From: Pannonibacter sp. SL95
Lineage (GTDB): Bacteria; Pseudomonadota; Alphaproteobacteria; Rhizobiales; Stappiaceae
DNA: 39,696 nucleotides
Direction of reading: 5' to 3'
Assembly: GCF_026672425.1 (NCBI RefSeq)
Contig: NZ_JAPPRC010000001.1
Span: 1-39,696 of the forward strand
Part shown: one piece after another, positions 32,668 through 39,696 of the stretch
Layout: every line of letters starts with the position of its first letter
Position numbering within the stretch: position 1 is the stretch's first letter
The notes under the pieces: generated by a model
Seen by the model: only the letters and a program-made list of their open reading frames with translations
Databases searched by the model: none
Told to the model about the DNA's origin: nothing
Program-made: the position numbers and the translations under genes

Positions 32668-33885
32668 TGGTGGACCTGGTCAAAAGCACATCGCCGCGCG
32701 AACTGATTGCCCGGGGTGCGCCCAAGCTGTTTCTGACGTCTGCAAAGGACTGGAAGGAAAAGCTGGTCGCCTGGTTCGAGACCGATCCGCAAGGACCCCG
32801 GCGCAAGCTTTATCCTGCCCAGGTCGAGCAGGTGCTGATCGATCTTTTGTCATACGGCTTCTCCCTTCTGGGACGCGAGGCGCAGTTTGCATCCGAACAA
32901 CGGTGGCTGCTGTTCGCAGTCGGCCAACATCTGGACGTGGCTGCGGCGAACAACTCGACGTTCAGGCTGAAGGCCCAGCCAGCGACCTGCCGTGTTCGCG
33001 CCACGCTCAGCGCCCCTGCCTTGGCCCAGACCCTGACTGGCAAGGCCGGCGACACGCCTGCCGCCGGCACTGTCGTCTTCAGGCTCGACAGCGCGATCGT
33101 CATTGCAGCCGGCCAGACTGCGGGGGAAGCCATCGCCACGGCGCAGGTTCCCGGCGTTACCGGAAACGGGTTCCTGCCCGGCCAGGTGCGTGGCCAGATC
33201 CGGCTTCCGGGTAGCGGTGCAACCGGTGGTGCTGCGGCAAGCGGGCTCGGCAATGCCGACCTGGTCAACATCAGTGAAACAGCTGGCGGGACAGAGGAGG
33301 AAGGCGACGAGGCCTTGCGCGAACGTGCCATGAACGCACATGAGCGGATCTCCAAGGCCGGCCCCCGTGAAAGCTATCGTCAGCAGGCCCGGGCCTATTC
33401 GCCCGCGATTGCAGATGTTGCCGTGATCCGTCCAGCGCCGGGCCAGATCCACCTTTACGTGCTGATGAGTGATGGCGTGCTTAGGCGCCACCTTTCTGGA
33501 CGGGCTGAAGAACTGGCTCGATCCGCTGCAAAAGCGGCCGCAGGGCGATGCCCTGTCTGTCTTTGCCGCCGAGGCTGTCACCTTTTCGATCTCCGGGACG
33601 GGCCGGGCCGCTGGCGAGCTGAGCGAGGCGCGAAGCCGGCTGGAAGCCAGGCTCACGGAAGCCGCCGCCATCTGGTCACGCAAGCTCGGCGATTACATGG
33701 CCCTGTCCGCGCTGACCTGTGCCGCGCGTGCCGTTGAGGGCATCACCGATGTGGACCTCGATTTCGCAGGCTTGCCGGGCACCGGCCCGGCAGCCCGCCA
33801 ACTGGCCGAACATCAGTTTGCCGTTCTGACCGGTGTCAGCCTGACGATGCAGGCAGCCGGGCCGGCGGGCGGAGGCTCGCCATGA
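32667..33885 (+). CDS. P2 gpJ-like baseplate wedge protein, one frame break
   Basis: About 405 residues once joined, from ATG 32667 (SD GGGAGG). The first part has FETDPQGPRRKLYPAQVEQV, LLFAVGQHLDVAAANNST, then GDEALRERAMNAHERISKAG and VIRPAPGQIHLYVLMSDGVL, as in gpJ. The frame shifts at 33483 (CTT AGG C), where removal of one A gives GATFLDGLKNWLDPL, and the rest of J follows (SRLEARLTEAAAIWSRKLGD). It builds the outer baseplate wedge. The stop overlaps I. Confidence 0.88.
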
Positions 33886-34541
33886 CAGAGCGCCGTTTTC
33901 CCGAGAGCCTGATCCCGCCGGGCATCAATGACGAGCGCTCGCGCGCGATCCTTGGCGCTTTCGAGACCATGGCCGGCGAGTTTGATTTCGCTCGCCTGTT
34001 GATGCGTCAGTCCCGAGAAATGCCGGCAGAGGTCCTGCCCCTGGCGATCGCCGAACGGTCGCTCGAAGAGTTCCTTGACCCGGACGGCAGTCCGGAACCG
34101 GCTGTCCGCAAGCTGATCGATCTGGCCTTTGTGCTGCACGAAACCAAGGGCACGGATGCGGGCGTTCTGGCTGCACTGGCAGCGTTCGGCCTCGATGCCG
34201 AAATCCTGCAATGGTTCGACCGGACCCCGGCCGGACCGCATGACACGCATACGATCACGGTCGATGCCAGCCAGGACATTTTCGGCGACGGTGATCTGTG
34301 GGCAGGACGGGTGTTTCGCCAGGTCTGGCGGGTTGTCGATGCCATGAAACGCTGGAGCCAGGAAACCGGCTTGCAGATGGCAGCCACAGCACGGGCACCC
34401 GCCTATGCCGCCGTCTTTCCCATGACGCGGATCAATGTCGTGGCCCTGCCGTTTGTTTTCGATCCGCCGGTTGCCTCCGGGCACCTGCGCGCCGGCGTCT
34501 CGCCACTGACCCGCCTTTCCATCATCGCCCGCGCTGCCTGA
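33882..34541 (+). CDS. P2 gpI-like tail protein
   Basis: 219 residues. FPESLIPPGINDERSRAILG, then ERSLEEFLDPDGSPEPAVRK, LHETKGTDAGVLAALAAFGL and RQVWRVVDAMKRWSQETG are gpI blocks (baseplate periphery, fibre attachment). It overlaps J by 4 nt and ends 9 nt before the fibre gene. Confidence 0.88.
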   Translation: MTERRFPESLIPPGINDERSRAILGAFETMAGEFDFARLLMRQSREMPAEVLPLAIAERSLEEFLDPDGSPEPAVRKLIDLAFVLHETKGTDAGVLAALAAFGLDAEILQWFDRTPAGPHDTHTITVDASQDIFGDGDLWAGRVFRQVWRVVDAMKRWSQETGLQMAATARAPAYAAVFPMTRINVVALPFVFDPPVASGHLRAGVSPLTRLSIIARAA

Positions 34542-34550
34542 GGACGCAAC

Positions 34551-35387
34551 ATGCCGACCTATTCCATTCTGACCACCAGGGGCAAAAACAAGGAGGCGCA
34601 GGCGCTGGCGACCGGCACGGCGCTGGTCGTCACGCATCTGGCGTTTGGCAATGGCGACTACGCCCCGACCGGCGGTGAAACCAGCCTGCAGAGCGAGGTC
34701 GTGCGCAAGCCGGTGCAGGCCTCCGGGACCGTCAATGGTGCGCCGAACACGGCGTTCTTTGATTGCCTGCTGGAGGCGGAAGACGGTCCCTACACCATCC
34801 GCGAAGGGGGATTGTTCGACCAGGATGGCGACCTGATTGCCATCATCAAATACGATCCGCCGGTGAACAAGCCGGTGCCGGCATCGGGCCAGACCGTCGA
34901 AGCCCTGATGCGGGCGCATGTGGTGTTTTCCGACCTTGCCAATCTGGTGATCCGGATCAACGCGATCAACGCCTTTGTGGCGGCCGAACGCCGCGTCGAT
35001 ACGGGCACAGGCCTGAAGGGTGGCGGTGATCTGTCGCAGGATCGCACGCATGAACTGGACGTCCCTGGACTGCCGTCAATCACGGGCGCAAATGTTGACC
35101 TGGCAGCTGATCTTCTGATCCTGCATGACACGTCCGCCGCTGCCCCGCGAAAGCTGACACCGGCAGCCCTGTCCGCTGCCCTGCAGATTGATGAGCGTAT
35201 CGCGGATGCGATCAGCGCCTTACCCGACGACACCGTGCTGGAGTTTGCAACCCTGCCCGAACACAGCGCGGGCGAGATTGCGACCAAGGCGGCGCATCCG
35301 GCCGGTGTCAAACAGATGATTGCGGCAGCGCTTGCCGCGCTGCCGGACCCGGGCGACGCGCTCTACCGCTTCGAGACCCTGGCTTAA
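34551..35387 (+). CDS. tail collar/fibre protein N-terminal domain (P2 gpH-like, DUF3751)
   Basis: 278 residues. YSILTTRGKNKEAQALATGT then AFGNGDYAPTGGETSLQSEV and YTIREGGLFDQDGDLIAIIK are baseplate-attachment domain of P2 gpH/DUF3751 fibres. From about 150 (RINAINAFVAAERRVDTGTG, LKGGGDLSQDRTHELDVPGL) it has a fibre-type repeat. Joins the fibre to the baseplate. Shorter than P2 H: distal parts are in the following genes. Confidence 0.85.
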   Translation: MPTYSILTTRGKNKEAQALATGTALVVTHLAFGNGDYAPTGGETSLQSEVVRKPVQASGTVNGAPNTAFFDCLLEAEDGPYTIREGGLFDQDGDLIAIIKYDPPVNKPVPASGQTVEALMRAHVVFSDLANLVIRINAINAFVAAERRVDTGTGLKGGGDLSQDRTHELDVPGLPSITGANVDLAADLLILHDTSAAAPRKLTPAALSAALQIDERIADAISALPDDTVLEFATLPEHSAGEIATKAAHPAGVKQMIAAALAALPDPGDALYRFETLA

Positions 35388-35432
35388 CCCCCTGTTTCAG
35401 TCCTTGTTTCCCTCTGGCTTGAGGAGCCCTTC

Positions 35433-35835
35433 ATGGCCACATCCCCCCAGTTTACCGGTGTGCCCTTGTACGGTGCGGCCGTCGTGTCGACCGCAAACAC
35501 CAACCGTGACGGTAGCGGTACACTCGCGACCATCCTGACCATGCCGGTATCCGGTGGCCGCATCGATCGCGCTGTCATCAAGGCGACAGGCAACACCACG
35601 GCCGGAATGGTTCGCCTGTTCGTGCACGACGGCACATCCGCCCGCTGCATCGCCGAGATCCCGGTTCCGGCAATTGCGGTGAGTGCGACGGTTGCCTCGT
35701 TTGAATGCGTTGTCGATTTCTCGACCTCATCGGCCAGCGCCTATGGCCTGGTTCTGCCGTACTGGTCACTCGTTGAGAGCATCCACCCATCTGGCGGAAG
35801 TGTGCCATGTGGCGGCGTTTGGGAGGGCCTTCTGA
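35433..35835 (+). CDS. fibre-associated beta protein, apparent fusion to the Gly-rich adhesin
   Basis: About 133 residues: GTLATILTMPVSGGRIDRAV, then IKATGNTTAGMVRLFVHDGT and VVDFSTSSASAYGLVLPYWS, a beta-sandwich of phage structural proteins. As sequenced it runs into the next gene. Deleting one A at 35778 gives an ending EASTHLAEVCHVAAFGRAF and a TGA (35833-35835) overlapping ATG 35835. The ending resembles the STHxAExFxVxAFG close of such proteins. Confidence 0.68.
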
Positions 35836-37013
35836 TGGCGAACTTCGGGTTGAACGGCTTTCCGCGTGGCAGCTTTCTTCGCAAGGCCGCCGGTCAGGCA
35901 GCAGAGGGCGCGCCTGGTTTCCTTGCTGGTGGCAGCAACGGTAGCATTTCGCTTTTGACACTCACCAGGTCTGCCGGGCTTGGCCAGGACGTGTTCGGTA
36001 TCGGTCAGTATCGCGTCATCGCTGGGACCAGCGCATTTGTTGTTCCTGAGGGAGTGACCAGCTTGCGGGTCCGGGCAAGGGGCGCAGGCGGCGGCGGTGG
36101 TGCTAGGCGGCAAGACCGGGAACAACACGCGCGGCGGTGGCGGTGGCGGCGGCGGCGGATTTGGTACGGGCGTCTTCACCGTTGTGCCGGGGCAGTCGAT
36201 CACCGTCACCATCGGCGCGGGCGGCGCCGGGGGCGCAGGGGCAACCGGTGGCAATGGCACGGCCGGGGGCACGACGAGCTTTGGTGCAATGCTCTCAGTC
36301 ACCGGCGGAGCCGGGGGCACAGGCGGGGCAACAACGGGGGCTGGCGGCGCGGGCGGCGCCTCTGTCGGCGGCCAGGTCAATGTTCCAGGCGGCGCAGGTG
36401 GCAACGGCGGTTCGGCAGCTGGCGGATCCGGTGCCGGTGGCGGCGCGGCAGGAAGTCCGCTTGGCGCCGGGGGCATTGGCGGCAATGGCGCTGCAGATAC
36501 AAACACGCGCGGCGGCGGCGGTGGCGGCGGCGCGGCCGCAAACGCCGGCGGCAGCGTCAATGCCACATCCGGCACCAGCGGGGTAGAGGCGGGGGCGGTG
36601 TTGGCGGACCTGGATTGCCTTCACCTCAACCCGGTCCGAATGCCGACGGCATCGTCCAGGCAACAGGCGCTGGCGTCAGTGCTGCCCGGGGCTACGTTCC
36701 CCGCTTTGAGACCGACCTTGAAAGCAGCTCAGGTGGCTATGGCTCAGCCGCGCCGGGGACAGCGGGTGCAACTGCGGACGCGGGTGGCGGATCGGGCGGC
36801 GGCCGCGGCGCGGACGGCAATCCTCCTACATCCGGCGGTCAAGGCCGTGGCGGGGGCGCAGGCGGCGGCGGCGCTGGCGGCGCGACCTATGTCGGCGCGG
36901 CCGGAGGCAACGCTTTGTTTGGTCACGGCGGGGGCGGCGGCGGTTCTTCGCAATCATCCAACGGCGGTGACGGCGGAAGCGGCGGCAACGGCTTCGTGAT
37001 TGTCGAATGGTGA
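35835..37013 (+). CDS. polyglycine-rich tail adhesin, two compensating frame breaks
   Basis: About 392 residues once joined, from ATG 35835 with GGAGGG upstream. Leading part ANFGLNGFPRGSFLRKAAGQ and FVVPEGVTSLRVRARGAGGG (a known entry to glycine-rich domains), then long Gly runs (GGAGGAGATGGNGTAGGTTS; GGGAAGSPLGAGGIGGNGAA) and closing GGNGFVIVEW. Frame breaks at 36105 (extra A) and about 36581 (missing G) are opposite in sign, so both ends are in the same frame. A polyglycine-II sandwich like that of phage S16 gp38 is likely; receptor binding. Confidence 0.8.
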   Translation: MANFGLNGFPRGSFLRKAAGQAAEGAPGFLAGGSNGSISLLTLTRSAGLGQDVFGIGQYRVIAGTSAFVVPEGVTSLRVRARGAGGGGGARRQDREQHARRWRWRRRRIWYGRLHRCAGAVDHRHHRRGRRRGRRGNRWQWHGRGHDELWCNALSHRRSRGHRRGNNGGWRRGRRLCRRPGQCSRRRRWQRRFGSWRIRCRWRRGRKSAWRRGHWRQWRCRYKHARRRRWRRRGRKRRRQRQCHIRHQRGRGGGGVGGPGLPSPQPGPNADGIVQATGAGVSAARGYVPRFETDLESSSGGYGSAAPGTAGATADAGGGSGGGRGADGNPPTSGGQGRGGGAGGGGAGGATYVGAAGGNALFGHGGGGGGSSQSSNGGDGGSGGNGFVIVEW

Positions 37014-37029
37014 AACGGAGAACGGAAAG

Positions 37030-37470
37030 ATGACCAGATTTGCACGGATCATTGAGGCGGTCGCCGTGGATGTGGTGACCCAGGACCCGACTGCGTTGTT
37101 CCATCCGGAAATTGCTGCCCAGTTCGAGCCAGTTCCGGACAATGTTGAACGGGGATGGCACCGGACCGGGACCGTCTGGGCTGCTCCGGCGACAGCGGCA
37201 ACACCTGCGGCGGCAACCATCCCCCGCAAGACCGTCGTGACGCCTCCGGAGTTTCTTCTGCTGTTCACCGCGTCAGAACGCATCGCTATTCGCACAGCCA
37301 GGGCAAGCGATCCTGTCGTCGCGGACTGGCTGGCGATCCTTGAGGATCCGCGTCTTTCCGAAGTCGACGTCTCGCGCCCGGCCACTCTGGACGGCCTTGC
37401 CTACCTTGCCTCCAAAGGCCTGATCACCCAGGCGCGGGCGGCAGAAATCGCACTGGGAGCGCCGCTGTGA
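37030..37470 (+). CDS. hypothetical protein of the fibre module
   Basis: 146 residues from ATG 37030 (GGAAAG upstream). RFARIIEAVAVDVVTQDPTA, LFHPEIAAQFEPVPDNVERG then RKTVVTPPEFLLLFTASERI, WLAILEDPRLSEVDVSRPAT. The second half resembles small tail-fibre chaperone-like domains (binding-pocket helix bundle). Function unassigned. Confidence 0.7.
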   Translation: MTRFARIIEAVAVDVVTQDPTALFHPEIAAQFEPVPDNVERGWHRTGTVWAAPATAATPAAATIPRKTVVTPPEFLLLFTASERIAIRTARASDPVVADWLAILEDPRLSEVDVSRPATLDGLAYLASKGLITQARAAEIALGAPL

Positions 37471-37703
37471 GGACCTTGCTCAACTACATCTACAATCTGC
37501 ACGTGGCGCTGTCGCAGCTGGCGAACACGCTGCTCGGCGGGGATCCGGACGAGAGCTTGTCGGGCCGGATCGGCAAGTCCATCGATGCCGGAGGCTGGGC
37601 CGCCCGTGTGCCGTGGCCGGCGCTGGTGCGGCGGCACTGGCTGGCCTCGATCGAGCCTGACGAAGGTGGCAACAGCGCCCTGAGACGGCGCGAACGGGTG
37701 TGA
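37467..37703 (+). CDS. small conserved phage protein
   Basis: 78 residues. NLHVALSQLANTLLGGDPDE, then SLSGRIGKSI and PWPALVRRHWLASIEPDEGG; the LANTLLGGDPDESLS block is a widespread small phage motif of unknown function, in fibre or lysis regions. ATGA-type coupling to the previous gene. Confidence 0.72.
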   Translation: MRTLLNYIYNLHVALSQLANTLLGGDPDESLSGRIGKSIDAGGWAARVPWPALVRRHWLASIEPDEGGNSALRRRERV

Positions 37704-37720
37704 CAGCGGGAGACATGGGC

Positions 37721-37978
37721 ATGCTGAGATTGAACAGTTCTGCGAGTCTTGCCGAAAGTGCCCCGTGGGCCCCGCTCGGCGACTTCCTGTTGCAGGTTGA
37801 CCAGCCGGATCGGACGACCGTCGAAATCCATGCCCGGCTCGCAACTGATGCGCCATGGGTCATCATGGGCGCTATCCGGGAGGGTGGCGCCCGCATCCTG
37901 CGCATGGATGCGGTCACCGAAGTGAAGATCCTGAGCCGAAATCCGACCGGGTTGCCGGTCAGGGTCTGGAGCGACTGA
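37721..37978 (+). CDS. small fibre-module hypothetical protein
   Basis: 85 residues from ATG 37721, with GGGAG 8 nt upstream (ATG 37715 also possible). NSSASLAESAPWAPLGDFLL, then TTVEIHARLATDAPWVIMGA and VTEVKILSRNPTGLPVRVWS: a beta-sandwich like small tail/spike proteins. Ends 2 nt before the next ATG. Confidence 0.7.
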   Translation: MLRLNSSASLAESAPWAPLGDFLLQVDQPDRTTVEIHARLATDAPWVIMGAIREGGARILRMDAVTEVKILSRNPTGLPVRVWSD

Positions 37979-37980
37979 CG

Positions 37981-39304
37981 ATGGGCGTCCCGAGACCGCT
38001 TGCAATCATGTCCGCCGGAACGTCTGACTTCGGGATCAGGCCATTGATCAGTTGCGATTGTTCGGCCCGAGCCATCGCAACACAGTATCCATTCTGGATG
38101 CGCCGGTTCCAGTTCGCGGCAGACTTCATCAAGGGGCATGCGCTGATCGGCGGGCGGCGCGTGACGATGGCTGAGATCGACGCCAGACACACGCGTCTTT
38201 CGGTTCGCCGCGCCGCAGACACATCCGGCGTGTCACGCGAGTTCAGTGATGGCGCAATGGCCTTGACGGATAGAGGCTTTGACAGCCGGGAACCTTGGAC
38301 GAACCTTGTCCCCAACCCGTTCAATCCGCGCGCCTGGACCATCGTCAACACGAACAATACCGCCGAAGCCGGAAACTTTCTCGGCATGTCGAGCGCGGTC
38401 CGTGTGGCTTCGCAGGGACTGACTTACGGGCGGGTGCAGTCCCTGCTGGATGTACCACTTGTTGTCGGTCAGGTGTATTCGGCGCGAGCCCTCTACGCGG
38501 CCGGCTCGTCACCTCAGATGCGCTCCGGCATTCGCTCTGCGGCCGAGTCCGATCGGGCGTCGCTGGTAACTGGCCCGGTCGGGGCAGCTGCCATAGCTGG
38601 AGCCACAACGATGGTGACCATCAACGCGGTCAGGAACATCAGTTACGGGGCAGGCCTGTACGAAGTTCAGTACACGTTCACCGCCCATGAGCCGATCAAT
38701 GTGACGTTCGAGATCGGCCCGAACATCGGCACGCCTGGCCAGGACGTCGTGGCGATCGCCGGACAGGTTACGCCCACGCCGTACCAGATGCCGTGGGGGG
38801 CAGGCAGTGTTGATGGCGACAGTCTGGTGATCTCTGCGGCGGACGCTGGCCTGGTTTTCAACCCGGTTGCCGACGCAAAGACCCTTGTCATGGTTTGGCG
38901 CGGCACGGCGACTGAAAGTTCCGTCACCTTCGCCCATTTGCTGCAGGCTCGAAGCGGTGCTGGCAGCCTCTTTTTGCAGTATCGCAAGGATCAGAACTAC
39001 CGTCTCGACCTGCACAGCGGCAGCGGTACCAGCACGCGCGCTCTGGCCGGTGCGCTTGGATCCGAGCAGGCCTTCGTGGTGGCCTGGAGGCCCCGGACGG
39101 CACTGGCTCACGGTCGATGCAACGGGCATCTTCACGGGCTACCGCCCGATGTTCAATGGCGTCCTCGACGGCATTTCCGTTGGCTGTTCTGCGACGGATG
39201 GCCGGGGCCGGGTAAACGGCACGCACAAGCTGGCCGCGATCGGAGCGTTTGACAGCTTTTCGACGGCAGATACGCAGGCCCTTTATGATGTGGTGGCTCG
39301 ATGA
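37981..39304 (+). CDS. receptor-binding fibre/lectin-like protein, one frame break
   Basis: About 440 residues. N-terminal CDCSARAIATQYPFWMRRFQ is fibre-attachment-like. NLVPNPFNPRAWTIVNTNNT and following (VVGQVYSARALYAAGS; GLYEVQYTFTAHEPINVTFE) form carbohydrate-binding-like beta domains, then DAKTLVMVWRGTATESSVTF and YRKDQNYRLDLHSGSGTSTR, a LamG-like sandwich. Removing one A at 39088 gives AWGPGRHWLTVDATGIFTGY and a proper end ALYDVVAR at TGA 39302-39304. No similarity I can name precisely. Coupled to the next ATG. Confidence 0.75.
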
Positions 39305-39696
39305 CAGGCACGATGTGACCATATCCTGCATTTCGCCGGTCCCAAGCGGTCGACCTTGCCGCTCTTAGGGTCGTTGCAAGCGAGGGGGAGCCGCCTGTTA
39401 CATTGGCTGATCTCCAGAACCGGGCGGAGGCTGGCGTGTTTGAGGGTTCGGCAGTTGCCGCACGCCGCGTCTACGTGATCGCGGCCGATGCGGTGCATGA
39501 CGCCGATGGCTTGGAAGTGGAACCGAGGGTCGAAGCGCCGGGCATCTGGCTGGCGGTCCGGTCCATCGCATTTCTTGCCAACCTTCCGGGGCTGGTTGCA
39601 GCATCGGATGCCGAACGCAGAAAGGCCGGCCAGCCCTTCGTGCTCTACATCAATCCGGACTATCCCTCGAAACCCTGCGAAAACGCATCACGCCCA
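39301..39696 (+). pseudogene. partial downstream gene with in-frame TGA at codon 6, runs off the window
   Basis: ATG 39301 overlaps the preceding stop (ATGA), then MTGTM, TGA at 39316-39318, and an open frame to the window end (PYPAFRRSQAVDLAALRVVA; SGVVLTLADLQ-like VTLADLQNRAEAGVFEGSAV; VYVIAADAVHDADGLEVEPR; FVLYINPDYPSKPCEN). The frame after the TGA looks real and has no start codon for 100 bp. A TGG to TGA change, or two nearby indels, would explain it. Function unknown. Confidence 0.45.

Noticed and set aside
33469-33490. Programmed +1 frameshifting as a phage-wide rule (NNN AGG C)
   Set aside because: AGG C occurs inside intact genes without a shift (for example RPRLL in the portal), and the leftward repressor shows the same surplus plus-strand A, which no mRNA-level rule explains.
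1-39696. CRISPR, tRNA, rRNA or IS elements
   Set aside because: No spaced repeats, cloverleaf sequences or insertion-sequence ends other than the Mu-type transposase genes were seen.

Overview
The window is almost all of a Mu-like transposable prophage in a GC-rich bacterium, read from its immunity region (left) to its tail-fibre region (right). High GC with strong G/C preference at third codon positions, tightly coupled ATGA/TGATG gene junctions, and the types of GemA, Mor/C, DUF3380 endolysin and GTA-like 3TM holin point to an alphaproteobacterium. I cannot name the genus. There are no tRNA, rRNA, CRISPR or chromosomal housekeeping genes. Neither prophage end is clearly visible, and the right end lies outside the window.

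Layout. 0.1-0.8 kb: leftward c-type repressor (frame-broken), a 41-bp palindromic operator/promoter region, then the rightward early operon beginning with ner. 0.8-10.4 kb: early/middle genes: ner, MuA transposase, MuB ATPase, winged-helix and HTH proteins, a DUF3164 protein, gemA (gp16-like), many small unknowns, and a Mor/C-like activator. Two antisense ORFs lie among them. 10.5-12.4 kb: lysis module (DUF3380 endolysin with peptidoglycan-binding domain and membrane tail, 3TM holin, small coiled-coil membrane protein). 12.4-23.3 kb: Mu-type head (gp27/DUF1804, gp28 terminase, gp29 portal, gp30/F with a PBECR2-like nuclease tail, gpG, protease/scaffold, decoration protein, major capsid protein, gp35-38-like). 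23.3-34.5 kb: a contractile tail of P2 type (FI sheath, FII tube, chaperone with a GGGAAAG -1 frameshift site, tape measure, U, X, D, V, W, J, I). 34.5-39.7 kb: tail fibre and receptor-binding module, including a polyglycine-rich adhesin.

Cargo. An AT-rich CHAT/caspase-like protease gene (31473-32177) sits between baseplate genes V and W, with a hairpin just after it. A small secreted protein gene runs antisense between G and the protease/scaffold gene (18324-18659). Both look like morons.

Regulation. An 11-bp palindrome GGAACWGTTCC occurs six times. Copies lie just before the lysis operon, before the protease/scaffold operon, before the tail-chaperone operon and before the W-J-I operon. The first two match the positions of Mu late promoters Plys and PI. 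I propose it as the operator of the late activator encoded at 9920-10357.

Quality caveat. At least a dozen long, otherwise intact genes (repressor, MuA, gp27, gp36, sheath, tape measure, J, three fibre genes) are split by single-base frame changes. When repaired, the surplus base can nearly always be placed as an A on the plus strand, whichever strand encodes the gene, and the missing base as a G or C. This looks more like systematic sequence error (or recent decay) than translation biology, and the affected genes are annotated as joined. The gp41-like chaperone frameshift is the exception, with a canonical slippery heptamer.
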